Below are positions 1 to 9,340 of a stretch of DNA of 64,000 nucleotides, in pieces. The stretch comes from DASUFZ01 sp035541475. Lineage in GTDB: Bacteria > Myxococcota_A > UBA9160 > SMWR01. The stretch covers positions 1 to 64,000 of the forward strand of contig DATKND010000064.1 in NCBI GenBank assembly GCA_035541475.1, in the 5' to 3' direction. The position numbers and the translations under genes are program-made. Below the pieces are notes generated by a model. That model saw nothing but the letters and a program-made list of their open reading frames with translations. It had not been told where the DNA came from and made no database searches. Position 1 is the stretch's first letter. Each line of letters opens with the position of its first letter.

Positions 1-191
1 AGAGCAAACGCCGTGCCGCGCGCGGATCGGTCCGTCCGCGCCGCGCGGCCGTGCGCGGCTCCTCGGCGCTCGCGCGGCCGCGAATGCCGAGCCACGCCGC
101 GCGCGTCACCGCTTCACGTCACGCCGGCGTGCGCAGTCGTCCGGCGCCGTTCGCGACGTCGCGCCCAGGTCGCCGGCTACTCTCGCCTCCG

Positions 192-2495
192 ATGCCCCCC
201 GCGCACGTCGGCCTGATCGTCCACCCGACCTACCGGATCCGCGACGGCATTCCCGTCGTGCTGCTCTACGGCCGCCTCGACGACGGCCCGGCATTCCTGG
301 TCGAGGACGATCGCTTCCGCCCCTACTTCTTTGCGCCGCTCCAGGCGCGTGGACTGCTCGCCGGCGAGGCGCGCGTGCGGACTGTGGAGACGGCGCTCCG
401 CACGCTGGCCGGGGCGCCGGTGCTGCGCGTCGAGGCCCTGCTGCCGGGCGACGTGCCGCGCCTGCGCGATCGCCTGTCCGAGGCGGGGCTGCGCGCGCAG
501 GAAGCCGACCTGCGCTTCGCGTATCGCTACCTGATCGACAGCGGCCTCCGCGCCGGCGTCGCCATCGAGGGCGAGCCGAGCTCGGGATCGGGCGGGCTGC
601 TCGTGTTCCGGAACCCCGGGCTCGCGCCGGCCGACACCAAGGCGCGTCCGCGCGTGGTGTCGCTCGACCTCGAGACGCCGCTCGACGCGAGCGCCATCTG
701 GTCCGCCGCCCTCGTCGGCGAAGGCATCGACGAGGTGCATCTCCTCGCGCGCGGCGACGTGCCGGGCGCGATTGCGCATCCGGACGAGCGGAGCCTGCTG
801 ACCGCCGTCTCGCAGCGCCTCCACGACGTCGATCCCGACGTGCTGCTCGGCTGGAACGTCGTCGACTTCGACCTGCGCGTGTTCACGCGCCGCTGCGAGG
901 CGCTGCGCCTGCCGCACGGCCTCGGCCGCGGCGAGGGCAGCGTGCTCTTCCAGCAGGATCCCGGCTTCACCCGCCAGACGCGCGCGGTGGTGCCGGGCCG
1001 CATGGTGCTCGACGGCATCGACCTCGTGCGCTCCGCGCTGCGGCTCGAGGACTACCGGCTCGAGACCGTCGCGCAGGCGGTGCTCGGACGCGGGAAGCGC
1101 ATCGATCCGAATGCGGCGGATCCCGGCGCCGAGATCGCGCGCATGTTCCACGAGGACAAGCCCGCGCTCGTCGCCTACAACCGCGAGGACGCGCGGCTCG
1201 CGCTCGAGATCCTCGAGCGCGAGGGTCTGCTGGAGCTGACGCGCGAGCGGAGTCTCCTGTCGGGCATGCAGCTCGATCGCGTCGGCGCGTCGGTCGCGAG
1301 CTTCGACCTGCTCTACCTGCCCGAGCTGCGCCGGCGCGGCTATGTCGCGCCCTGCGTCGACGCCGGGCGCAAGGACGCTCTGGTCCACGGCGGCGCGGTG
1401 CTCGACTCGAAGCCCGGGCTCTTCACCGACGTCGCGCTCTTCGACTTTCAGAGCCTCTACCCGAGCCTGATCCGCACCTTCGCGCTCGACCCGCTGGCGC
1501 ACGCCCGGGCCGGCGACGACGCGATCGTCGCGCCGAACGGCGCGCGCTTCGCTCGCGAGGGCGCGATCCTGCCCGAGATCCTCGAGCGCTTCATCGCCCG
1601 GCGCGGCGCCGCCAAGCAGCGCGGCGACCGCCACGCCGACCAGGCGATCAAGATCATGATGAACGCGCTCTTCGGCGTGCTCGGCGCGGCGGGCTGCCGC
1701 TTCTTCGACCCCGAGATCGCGAACGCGATCACGAGCTTCGGCCAGCAGACCCTCTTCTGGACGCGTGAGGCCTTCGAGGCCGAGGGCGTCGAGGTGCTCT
1801 ACGGCGACACCGATTCGGTGTTCGTGCAGCTGCGCGCGGGCGGCGAGGCAGCGCGGCGCGAGGCCGAGGCGCTGCGCGCGCGCGTCGAGGCGCGCGTCGC
1901 GGCGCGGCTGCGCGAGGCCTATCGCGTCGAGCCGCGGCTCCATCTCGAACTCGAGTGCGTGTACGCGCGCTTCTTCATGCCGCGCGTGCGCGGGGGCCCC
2001 GGCGGCTCGAAGAAACGCTATGCGGGCCTGCGCGAGGGGACGCTCGAGCTGATCGGGCTCGAGGCCGTGCGCCGCGACTGGCCGGCCGTCGCGCGCCGGC
2101 TCCAGCTCGGATTGCTCGAGCGCGTGTTCGCGGACGACGATCCGCTGCCGTTCGCGCGCGACATCGCGCAGCGCGTGCGCGACGGCTCGCTCGACGCCGA
2201 GCTCGTCTACGCGCGGCGCGTGCGCAAGGCGACGCTCGAGTCCTACACCGAGATCACACCGCCTCACGTCCAGGCCGCGCGCAAGGCGGGCGCGTCCGCC
2301 GGCTCGCTGATCCGCTACGTGATCACGCCCGCGGGACCCGAGCCCGTCCGCCCGGGCCGGCCCCTTCCGGGACCGATCGACCACGGCCACTACGTCGAGC
2401 GGGTGCTGCGGCCGATCGCGGACCAGATCCTCGAGCCGCTCGGCCGGAGCTTCGACGAGGCGCTCGGCGCCCCGAGGCAGATGTCCCTGCTCTGA
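192..2495 (+). CDS. polB: DNA polymerase II (family B)
   Basis: 767-residue family B DNA polymerase, close to the length of E. coli Pol II (783), which acts in translesion synthesis and replication restart. The 3'-5' exonuclease motif I DLE is at residues 159-161. Polymerase motif A DFQSLYPS is at 418-425, motif B K487-N491-A-L-F-G follows, and motif C YGDTDS has its metal-binding aspartates at 539 and 541. Motif B has Phe where most relatives have Tyr (NxxYG), a small departure. The ATG at 192 was chosen because homology begins there; the frame is open further upstream but that part is Arg/Ala-rich and looks non-coding. Family assignment is firm; whether it is damage-induced cannot be read from the sequence. 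Confidence 0.93.
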   Translation: MPPAHVGLIVHPTYRIRDGIPVVLLYGRLDDGPAFLVEDDRFRPYFFAPLQARGLLAGEARVRTVETALRTLAGAPVLRVEALLPGDVPRLRDRLSEAGLRAQEADLRFAYRYLIDSGLRAGVAIEGEPSSGSGGLLVFRNPGLAPADTKARPRVVSLDLETPLDASAIWSAALVGEGIDEVHLLARGDVPGAIAHPDERSLLTAVSQRLHDVDPDVLLGWNVVDFDLRVFTRRCEALRLPHGLGRGEGSVLFQQDPGFTRQTRAVVPGRMVLDGIDLVRSALRLEDYRLETVAQAVLGRGKRIDPNAADPGAEIARMFHEDKPALVAYNREDARLALEILEREGLLELTRERSLLSGMQLDRVGASVASFDLLYLPELRRRGYVAPCVDAGRKDALVHGGAVLDSKPGLFTDVALFDFQSLYPSLIRTFALDPLAHARAGDDAIVAPNGARFAREGAILPEILERFIARRGAAKQRGDRHADQAIKIMMNALFGVLGAAGCRFFDPEIANAITSFGQQTLFWTREAFEAEGVEVLYGDTDSVFVQLRAGGEAARREAEALRARVEARVAARLREAYRVEPRLHLELECVYARFFMPRVRGGPGGSKKRYAGLREGTLELIGLEAVRRDWPAVARRLQLGLLERVFADDDPLPFARDIAQRVRDGSLDAELVYARRVRKATLESYTEITPPHVQAARKAGASAGSLIRYVITPAGPEPVRPGRPLPGPIDHGHYVERVLRPIADQILEPLGRSFDEALGAPRQMSLL

Positions 2496-2546
2496 GCCGC
2501 CCGCGGTCGGGCGTCGACCGGGGATCTCGGCGACACTCCGGCGCCG

Positions 2547-3629
2547 ATGGAGGGTCCTGCCCCGCTGGCTCCGCGGTGGCGCCGCGCTCGCTTGCGCCGC
2601 GTCGCGCTCCGTGCCGCCCTGATGTTGTTGCTCGTGGCCCTGGCCGGTGCGGGCCCATCGCCGGGCGGCCCCGCGGTGCGACTCCCGGAGGGAGAGTTCG
2701 CAAGCGACGCCTGGGACCTGATCGCGCGCTTCGAGTCCGGACACCTGGTGTTCTCGCAGGCCGTCGTCACGAATCTCGGCTGGGGCGACCACAAGGCCGC
2801 CGTCGTCGGCCTCGTCGTCACGCCCGACGAGAAGGTGCAGGTGTTCCGGCGCAGCGAGGAAGAGGGAGACTGGAAGCTCTCGCGCGACGGTCTCCGAATG
2901 GATCTACGTTCGATCGTCTTCGATCGCGGACAGGCCATGCATCGGCTCGATGTCGGAAAGGACGAGTTCGAGCTCGGCGTCCAATGGAAGCCGTCGGGGG
3001 AGCCCGTGTGGCCGGCGTCGCTCCCGCAGCACTGTCCGATCGAGGTGCACGAGATCAGCAGCGACGCGAGCGGGAGCCTCTGGTCGCTCGGCATGCCGGG
3101 CCCGACGCCGCTCGAGCGCGGACACGTCGCGCTGACCCACCGCTGGACCGCGGACCTCGAGGTCGCCTGCCTCGTGCGGCGCGCGGAGGTCTTCGTGCTC
3201 GAGTCCGACCTCGGCATCTACTTCACCGAGATCGCGACGGTGGACGGCAAGACACATCAGTGGGTCGCCGTGCGGCGGGACGGGCGCGTCGTCTACCAGG
3301 GCGCGCCGGAGCACGCCGCGCTCCGCTGGAAGGGCGCCGACGGCTACCCGAGCCTCGCGGGGCTCGAGCTCGCGGTGAAGGGGCTGCGCCTGCACGGCGA
3401 GGCCAGCGAGCCGTTCTTCCGCTTCGACCTGCTCGACCGCGTCTCGATGCCGCTCCGCAGCGTGCTCGCGACGCGGACGCGGCCCCGACTGCTGCTCGCG
3501 CGCGCGAGCTTCTCGCTAGATGCGGAGGCGGGCAGCACGCCGCGGACGCTCGGCGCCGTCGTGAAGGTGGACTACACGAATCCGATCGCCAGCACGTCGC
3601 AGGCGGCGCCGGCCGCCGGGGGTGCCTGA
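2547..3629 (+). CDS. secreted lipocalin-like protein (possible AttH/Svf1 relative)
   Basis: 360 residues with an Arg-rich N-terminus and a hydrophobic segment at about 22-36 that fits a signal peptide. The mature part is beta-rich and contains a W-G-D-H-K stretch and repeated short strands, which recalls the carotenoid hydratase/AttH/Svf1-type double lipocalin fold; that resemblance is an impression, not a search result. It overlaps the LptFG fusion gene by 8 nt, so the two are probably translated together, and a periplasmic or outer-membrane lipid-related role is an inference from that neighbour. No catalytic residues recognised. It could equally be a lineage-specific secreted protein. Confidence 0.5.
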   Translation: MEGPAPLAPRWRRARLRRVALRAALMLLLVALAGAGPSPGGPAVRLPEGEFASDAWDLIARFESGHLVFSQAVVTNLGWGDHKAAVVGLVVTPDEKVQVFRRSEEEGDWKLSRDGLRMDLRSIVFDRGQAMHRLDVGKDEFELGVQWKPSGEPVWPASLPQHCPIEVHEISSDASGSLWSLGMPGPTPLERGHVALTHRWTADLEVACLVRRAEVFVLESDLGIYFTEIATVDGKTHQWVAVRRDGRVVYQGAPEHAALRWKGADGYPSLAGLELAVKGLRLHGEASEPFFRFDLLDRVSMPLRSVLATRTRPRLLLARASFSLDAEAGSTPRTLGAVVKVDYTNPIASTSQAAPAAGGA

Positions 3630-5937
3630 CGTGGCCCAGGCCGGCGCCACACCGCGACGCGAACACACGTTGCCCGCGGCCCCCGCGCGGATCGTCAATC
3701 CGGCCTACGCGTCCACGCGTCCGCTCGGGCCCACGGTGCGGCGCTACGCGGTCCGCCAGCTCGCCGGCGCGCTCTTCCTCCTGATCGGAGTCTTCGCCTT
3801 CGCGGTGCTCGCTGCGGAGCTCGTCGACTACTCGGATCTCGTCATCAATCGCGGCTTCGGCGTGCGCGAGGTCGCGACCATCATCGTCTACCGGATGGTC
3901 CCGGTGATCGCGGAGACGCTGCCCTTCGCGTTGCTCGTGGCCGCGCTGACGGCGGTCGGGCGCATGGGCGCCGACCGCGCGCTGCTCGCGCTCGAATCGA
4001 GCGGCGTGTCGCCGCTCCGCCTCGTGCGGCCGGTCTTCGCCTTCTCGCTCGTCGCGACGGCCGTCGCGCTGGTGATCTCGTGGGACGTCGGGCCGCGCAT
4101 GAACCGCGCGCTGAACGACGAGATCGCGCAGGCGGCGGGTCGCAACCCGGGGGGCTCACTGAAGGCCGGGGCCGCGGCCAGCTTCGGCGACTGGCAGATC
4201 GAGGCGCGCGAGGTCTCGAGCAACGGCGAGCAGCTGCGCGGCGTCGCGGCCTACGCGCCGCCGATCGGCGAGACGATCTTCGCGCGCACCGGCCGCTTCG
4301 AGCGCCAGTCGGACCAGACCGCGCGCATCGTGCTCGAGGACGGGCTCTTCTTGATGCCGGTCGAGGGACAGCTCTCGGAGGTCCGCTTCGAGCAGCTCGA
4401 TCAGCTGCTCGACATCTCGCCGGACTCGGTGCACGTGGTCGACCCGCTCTCGGCCGCGAGCGCCGCGTCGCTGCTCGAGATGTCGCGCAGCGAGCCCGAC
4501 GAGCGCGCTCGGCGAGGCGCGCTGACCGAGCTGCACGCGCGCGTCGCGCTGCCGGTCGCAGGCGCGCTCTTCGGATGGCTCGCGATCCCGCTGCTGCTCA
4601 CCGGATCGACGCCGTCGCGCGCGAGCGGCGCGATCCTCGGCTTCTCCGCGACCGCGGCCTACTACGGCCTGACGCAGGTCGGCCACGGCCTCGCCCGCAG
4701 CCAGAGCGTGCCGGTCGCCGCGGCGGTGTGGCTCCCCAACGTGTTGCTGGCGCTGTGCGCGGTCTGGCTCAGCGCGCGACTCGGGCGAGCGCGGCTGCGC
4801 GAGACGCTGCGGACGCGGCTCGCGGGGCGCCGCGCGCGCGAGGGCCTGACACGCGCCCCGCGCGCGCACCGCTGGATCCTCGATCGGTACGTGTTCTCGC
4901 GCTTCGTCGAGCTGACCGCGCTCTGCTTCGCGGTGCTGCTGATCGCCTATCTGCTGATGGACGCGATGGACAATCTCAAGTGGTTCACCCGCTACGGATC
5001 CACGCCGAGCCAGGTGCTGCGCTACTACGCCGCGCGCCTGCCGCTGCTCGTCTCGCGGGTCCTGCCGCTCGCGCTGATCGCGGCGGCCGCGCTGACGACG
5101 AGCCTCTTCGTCGCGAGCGGCGAGCTGCTCGGTATGCGCGCCTGCGGCGTCTCGGCCGCGCGCATGGTGATCCCGATCATCGCGGGCTGCGTGCTGCTCG
5201 CCGGCTTCTACCACGTCCTCGCGAACGAATGGACTCCGCACGCCAGCGCGCTCGCGCGCCACATCAAGAACGTCGAGATCAAGAACCGCGACCAGACGCG
5301 CCACAGCATCTGGCGCCAGACCAACACCTCGCTCTACGAGATCGGCTGGCTCGATCCACTGGCCGGGCAGGCCGAGAACCTGACGCTCTACGAGCTCGAG
5401 GACGGCATCCCGAAGAGCCGCACCGACGCGGAGCGAGCGCGCCACATCGGCAACGGCGTCTGGCAGCTCGGCGACGCGCTCCGCACCGACATCGAGCCGA
5501 CCTCGATCTCGCAGACGCGCGCGCAGACCTACGCGAAGCTCGGCGACGACCTGCCCGCCGAGGTCGACACCGGCGACCTGCCGCTGCGCGAGCTGGAGAA
5601 GTCGATCCGCGACGCGATCGCCGACGGCTACGACCCGACGGCCATGCAGGTCGAGGCGCAGCTGCGCCGCGCTGCGCCGCTCGCCTGCGTGGTGCTGCCG
5701 ACGCTCGCCCTCGCGTTCGCGGCAATCGGCCCGCCCTTCGCCACGCTCGGCCAGATGATCCTGGTGAGCTTCGCGCTCGCGCTGGCGCACGGGCTGCTCA
5801 CCGCGGTCGGCGCGTCGCTCGGCAACGGCAAGGTGCTCCCACCCGAGGTCGCCGGCTGGGGCCCGATCGCGCTCGTCGGCGCCTGCGGCGCGCTGATCGC
5901 AGGCTGGCGCGCGCGCGCCTCGTTGCGGGGCCACTAG
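3622..5937 (+). CDS. LptF-LptG fused LPS export permease
   Basis: 771 residues containing two complete YjgP/YjgQ permease halves in one chain. The first (about residues 30-395) starts with a transmembrane helix and the typical loop before V-I-A-E-T-L-P-F; the second (about 415-771) restarts with R-Y-V-F-S-R-F, a TM helix and the segment D-N-L-K-W-F. Each half has the usual arrangement of TM helices flanking a periplasmic beta-jellyroll. In the standard Lpt system LptF and LptG are separate inner-membrane proteins that, with the LptB ATPase, extract LPS toward LptC/LptA. Here one gene would encode the heterodimer. GTG start, overlapping the upstream gene by 8 nt; ELM1-like gene follows after 2 nt. 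No LptB, C or A in the window. Confidence 0.85.
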   Translation: MPDVAQAGATPRREHTLPAAPARIVNPAYASTRPLGPTVRRYAVRQLAGALFLLIGVFAFAVLAAELVDYSDLVINRGFGVREVATIIVYRMVPVIAETLPFALLVAALTAVGRMGADRALLALESSGVSPLRLVRPVFAFSLVATAVALVISWDVGPRMNRALNDEIAQAAGRNPGGSLKAGAAASFGDWQIEAREVSSNGEQLRGVAAYAPPIGETIFARTGRFERQSDQTARIVLEDGLFLMPVEGQLSEVRFEQLDQLLDISPDSVHVVDPLSAASAASLLEMSRSEPDERARRGALTELHARVALPVAGALFGWLAIPLLLTGSTPSRASGAILGFSATAAYYGLTQVGHGLARSQSVPVAAAVWLPNVLLALCAVWLSARLGRARLRETLRTRLAGRRAREGLTRAPRAHRWILDRYVFSRFVELTALCFAVLLIAYLLMDAMDNLKWFTRYGSTPSQVLRYYAARLPLLVSRVLPLALIAAAALTTSLFVASGELLGMRACGVSAARMVIPIIAGCVLLAGFYHVLANEWTPHASALARHIKNVEIKNRDQTRHSIWRQTNTSLYEIGWLDPLAGQAENLTLYELEDGIPKSRTDAERARHIGNGVWQLGDALRTDIEPTSISQTRAQTYAKLGDDLPAEVDTGDLPLRELEKSIRDAIADGYDPTAMQVEAQLRRAAPLACVVLPTLALAFAAIGPPFATLGQMILVSFALALAHGLLTAVGASLGNGKVLPPEVAGWGPIALVGACGALIAGWRARASLRGH

Positions 5938-5939
5938 CG

Positions 5940-7055
5940 ATGTCGGAGCGCAGCGCGCACGCGCCCGGTCCGGCGACGCCGCCGCGTGTCTGGCTGCTGA
6001 CGGCCTACCGCGCGGGCGACAACACGCAGGTGCTCGCGCTCGGCGAGGCGCTCGGCTGGCCCGTCGAGGTCAAGCGCTTCGTGTACGTGCGCTGGGAGGT
6101 GCTGGTGAACTGGCCCTTCTCGAGCACGCTGGCCGGCGTGGATCTCTCGCGCTCGAGCCCGCTCGGACCGCCGTGGCCCGACCTCGTGATCACGGCCGGG
6201 CGCCGCAACGAGCCGATCGCGCGCTGGATCCGCCGCAGCGCGGACCGGCGCGTGCGGCTCGTCCACGTGGGAAGGCCGTGGGCGCGGCCGTCGCGCTGGG
6301 ACCTCGTGGTCACGACGCCGCAGTACCGCGTGCCCGACGCTCCGAACGTGCTCCAGAACGAGGCGCCACTGCACCGCGTCACCGCCGAGCGCCTGGCGAA
6401 GGAGGCCGCCACCTGGGCGCCGCGCTTCGCGTCGCTGCCGCGGCCGCTCGTCGCCGTGCTGGCCGGCGGCAACAGCGGCCCCTACCCGTTCGACGCGCGC
6501 TCAGGCTGGCGCCTCGGCCGCCGGGCGAGCGCGCTCGCGCGCGAGCTCGGCGGATCGCTGCTCGTCACGACGAGCGCGCGCACCTTGCCGGAGACCGTCG
6601 AAGCGCTCGTCGCCGCGATCGACGTCCCGCACTTCCTGTACCGCTGGGCGCCCGACGACCCCGAGAATCCCTACTTCGGAATCCTCGCGAACGCGGATCG
6701 CATCATCGTGACGGCGGACAGCGTCTCGATGATGGCCGAGGCGTGCGCCACGGGGCGCCCGGTCCATCTCTACGACACCGGCGAAGGCATCACGTCGATG
6801 CGCGAGAACGGCCCACACGGTCCGGGGTCGGGGTGGCAGCTCTTCGATCGCAACCACCGCCGGGCCTTCGTCTACTACCAGACCATGCGCCACGGCCCGA
6901 AGCGACTGACGCGCGACATCCGCATCGTGCAGCAGCGACTGGTCGAGTCGGGGCGCGCGAGCTGGCTCGGCGACGAGCCGCCGGAGGGCTCACCGCCTCC
7001 GCTGCGCGACCTGGACCGCGCGGTGGCGCGAGTGCGCGGGCTCTTCGAGCACTGA
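5940..7055 (+). CDS. ELM1-like protein (mitochondrial fission ELM1 family)
   Basis: 371 residues of the ELM1 family (Pfam Mito_fiss_Elm1, formerly DUF1022), a bacterial/plant family with a GT-B-like fold and no settled biochemical role in bacteria. The family signature A-G-D-N-T-Q lies near residue 25, P-W-P-D-L-V-I-T-A-G-R-R marks the second conserved block, and T-A-D-S-V-S-M-M-A-E-A lies in the C-terminal nucleotide-sugar-like domain. ATG at 5940 follows the LptFG stop by two bases, implying an operon. A second ELM1 paralog lies at 13925-15013, at the far end of the same island. The context (LPS permease, glycosyl- and sulfotransferases) suggests a role in envelope glycan metabolism, which is inference. 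Confidence 0.82.
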   Translation: MSERSAHAPGPATPPRVWLLTAYRAGDNTQVLALGEALGWPVEVKRFVYVRWEVLVNWPFSSTLAGVDLSRSSPLGPPWPDLVITAGRRNEPIARWIRRSADRRVRLVHVGRPWARPSRWDLVVTTPQYRVPDAPNVLQNEAPLHRVTAERLAKEAATWAPRFASLPRPLVAVLAGGNSGPYPFDARSGWRLGRRASALARELGGSLLVTTSARTLPETVEALVAAIDVPHFLYRWAPDDPENPYFGILANADRIIVTADSVSMMAEACATGRPVHLYDTGEGITSMRENGPHGPGSGWQLFDRNHRRAFVYYQTMRHGPKRLTRDIRIVQQRLVESGRASWLGDEPPEGSPPPLRDLDRAVARVRGLFEH

Positions 7056-7073
7056 GCCGGCGCGGCTCCCGCG

Positions 7074-7988
7074 TCAGAGCGCGTAGTCGTGCTCTTCGAG
7101 CGCGGCGCCGAAGCGCTCGACGAGCCGTCTGTTCCCTGCGCGGCAGAGATCGCGAACCTTCTCCCGAAGCGCGCTCGGGAACTCGGCCGGAATCTCGGGA
7201 AGCACGTGCCCCGGCGCCCGGCGGTCCTTGGTGTGCCGCGAGGGAACGTGGAAGGCGCCCTGGCGCAGCTCGTCGGTGGTCTTCACGCGCGGGAGAGTCG
7301 CGATCCGCCGCAGCAGCTCGCCCTCGTCGAGACCTCCTGCCGCCGCGACGTGGGCGGCGAAGCGGCGCCCGTTGGCGCGCAGGTCCTCGAAGGGGAGCAC
7401 GTGGACGTTCTCGGCGCCGAACTCGGTGGCGTAGACGTCGACCAGCCAGTGGAAGTCGGGATCGCCGGAGAAGTGATCGAGGTCGTCGAGACCGGCCTCG
7501 ACCCATGAATCGAAGCTCGTGCTGAGCCCCTCGCGCAGGACCAGATCGCTGTAGAGCGAGAGCAGCCAGCTGCACTGCTCGCGCACCGTGAAGAGCACCT
7601 GCGCCGCGGCGTCGCAGGCCTCGCGCAGGCGCCGCGCGACCCGGACGCGCTGGACGCGGAAACCCTTCTCGCGCAGGAAGCGATCGCCGTCGCGCAGCTC
7701 GTGGCGTGTCGCGGTCAGTCCCTCGTGCGAGAGGATGGTCGTGCTGTCGTCCGAGCGCGGCGGGTGCAGCGCGGCGCGGATGGACTCGAGATCGGACCGG
7801 GTGGGATCTCCGTCGCTCTCGCCGATCAGCCGTCGGAGCGCCTTCTTCAGCGGCTTCGGCGGCTCCGGCTTGCCGACCGAGCGCGCGCCGGGGAGCTGCG
7901 CGAAGACGTGGTCCTGCAGAGCCGTCGTCGCGGTCTTCGGAAGACCGACGTGAAGCAGGATCCAGTGTCCGTGCGCCCCTTCGAACAT
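7074..7988 (-). CDS. sulfotransferase family protein
   Basis: 304-residue PAPS-dependent sulfotransferase-like protein. The 5'-phosphosulfate-binding loop is visible as L-H-V-G-L-P-K-T-A-T-T-A-L at about residues 12-24, immediately after the first beta strand; a later segment V-R-E-Q-C-S-W-L-L-S-L-Y resembles the 3'-phosphate-binding motif with its Arg and Ser. The ATG at 7988 was chosen because homology begins there; a longer open frame upstream is basic and low-complexity. A TATA-like stretch lies about 30 nt upstream in the divergent region shared with the SGNH hydrolase. The likely acceptor is an envelope carbohydrate, given the neighbours; substrate unknown. Confidence 0.75.
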   Translation of the reverse strand: MFEGAHGHWILLHVGLPKTATTALQDHVFAQLPGARSVGKPEPPKPLKKALRRLIGESDGDPTRSDLESIRAALHPPRSDDSTTILSHEGLTATRHELRDGDRFLREKGFRVQRVRVARRLREACDAAAQVLFTVREQCSWLLSLYSDLVLREGLSTSFDSWVEAGLDDLDHFSGDPDFHWLVDVYATEFGAENVHVLPFEDLRANGRRFAAHVAAAGGLDEGELLRRIATLPRVKTTDELRQGAFHVPSRHTKDRRAPGHVLPEIPAEFPSALREKVRDLCRAGNRRLVERFGAALEEHDYAL

Positions 7989-8059
7989 CCGACCTCGAAC
8001 CAGACCGAGTGTATAACGCACAGGTCTGCGATGATGCGCCCCCAAGACAGGGGGGGACC
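7989..8059. promoter_or_regulatory. divergent promoter region, sulfotransferase / SGNH hydrolase
   Basis: A 71-nt intergenic stretch between two outward-facing genes. It contains a TATAAC at 8012-8017 on the plus strand, and TTATAC read on the minus strand over the same bases, so either gene could use this -10-like core. A poly-G run (8051-8056) just before the GTG start at 8060 serves as a weak ribosome-binding region. No convincing -35 hexamer seen on either strand. Confidence 0.35.
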
Positions 8060-9340
8060 GTGTCGAAGTCTCGGCTGGACGCCGCTTCCACACGAGCCTT
8101 GCGCGGGAACATCGCGCTGGCGCTCGGATCCGTAGTGATCGCGCTCACACTTTGTGAAATTTGCATGCGCGCGCTCGGGATCTCGTTCCCGCGCTTCGAC
8201 CGTCCCGACGCGCAGCTCGGCGACTCTCTGATCCCCGGCGCCTCCGGCTGGTACACGCAGGAGGGGCACGCCTTCGTCGCGATCAACGCCGCGGGCTTCC
8301 GCGACCGCGAGCGAGACCTCGCGCCGCCGCCGGGCGGCTTGCGCATCGCGGTCCTCGGCGACTCCTTCACGGAGGCGCGCCACGTGGCGCTAGAGGAGAC
8401 ATTCGCCGCAGTCGCGGAGCGCGAGCTCGCCGGCTGCTCGGCGCTCGCGGGTCGGCCCGTCGAGCTGCTGAACTTCGGCGTCTCCGGCTACGGCACCGTG
8501 CAGGAGCTGCTGCTGCTGCGCGAGCGCGTGTGGGGCTGGCATCCGGAGGAGGTCGTGCTCGCGTTCTTCGTCGGAAACGATCTCCGCAACAACACGCAGC
8601 CGCTCCAGAAGGGCGGCCGGCCCTACTTCCTCTACCACGGCGATCGGCTCGTCCTCGACACGAGCTTCAACGACTCCTTCGGGCAGCGCCTTCGCACCGG
8701 TCCGCTGGGCCAGCGCTTCTACGCGCTGCTGCCGCACGTGCGAGTCCTGCAGCTGCTGATGGAGGCCTCGGAGCTTCGCCGCCGCGACGAGCAGCTCGCG
8801 CGCTTCGAGGAGGAGAAGCGCACGGCGACGCTCGAGACCGGCGACGAGCCGGGACTCGACAATCAGGTCTATCGCGAGCCGCGCGATCCCGACTGGCAGC
8901 TCGCCTGGCGTACCACCGAGGACCTGCTGCGAATGATGCGAGACGAGGTGCACGCGCATGGAGCCCGCTTCCTGCTGCTCGTGCTCACGACCGGCATCCA
9001 GGTCCATCCGGATCCGGCCGTGCGCGCGCGCTTCGCGGAGAAGCTCGGCGCGGACCCCGACCTGCTCTATCCCGACCGCCGACTGCTCGACTTCGCCGCG
9101 CACGAGGACATCGACGAGCTCTCGCTGGTGCTGCCGCTGCGCGCCCGCGCCGAGGCGACCGGGCAGTGCCTGCACGGCTTCGAGAACGCGATCCCGTGCG
9201 GCGGCCACTGGAACCAGCTCGGACACCGCGCCGCGGGCGAGGAGCTCGCGAAGGCGCTGTGCGCGGAGGAGAGCCGCCCGGCCCCTGCGCCTCAGGCCGG
9301 CAGCGGCGGCGTGCGGTCGAGCACCTCGAAGGCGTCGTGA
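8060..9340 (+). CDS. membrane-anchored SGNH/GDSL hydrolase-like protein
   Basis: 426 residues starting at GTG 8060. An N-terminal signal anchor spans about 17-37. The SGNH block I is G-D-S-F-T-E at 100-105 (catalytic Ser102); block III is V-G-N-D-L-R-N-N in the middle; and the C-terminal block is H-W-N-Q-L-G-H, where Asn replaces the usual Asp before the catalytic His. Proteins of this type often act on O-acetyl groups of exported polysaccharides, as in AlgX/AlgJ relatives; that role is inferred. The 3' end overlaps the convergent glycosyltransferase gene by 49 nt, unusually long for two real genes. A distant relative sits at 46623-47852. Confidence 0.75.
   Translation: MSKSRLDAASTRALRGNIALALGSVVIALTLCEICMRALGISFPRFDRPDAQLGDSLIPGASGWYTQEGHAFVAINAAGFRDRERDLAPPPGGLRIAVLGDSFTEARHVALEETFAAVAERELAGCSALAGRPVELLNFGVSGYGTVQELLLLRERVWGWHPEEVVLAFFVGNDLRNNTQPLQKGGRPYFLYHGDRLVLDTSFNDSFGQRLRTGPLGQRFYALLPHVRVLQLLMEASELRRRDEQLARFEEEKRTATLETGDEPGLDNQVYREPRDPDWQLAWRTTEDLLRMMRDEVHAHGARFLLLVLTTGIQVHPDPAVRARFAEKLGADPDLLYPDRRLLDFAAHEDIDELSLVLPLRARAEATGQCLHGFENAIPCGGHWNQLGHRAAGEELAKALCAEESRPAPAPQAGSGGVRSSTSKAS

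Noticed and set aside
177..2792. Long antisense open frame opposite polB, and similar frames opposite other genes
   Set aside because: In 70% GC DNA open frames in all phases are common; these have Arg/Ala/Gly-rich, low-complexity products and no motifs, while the sense strand encodes polymerase motifs.
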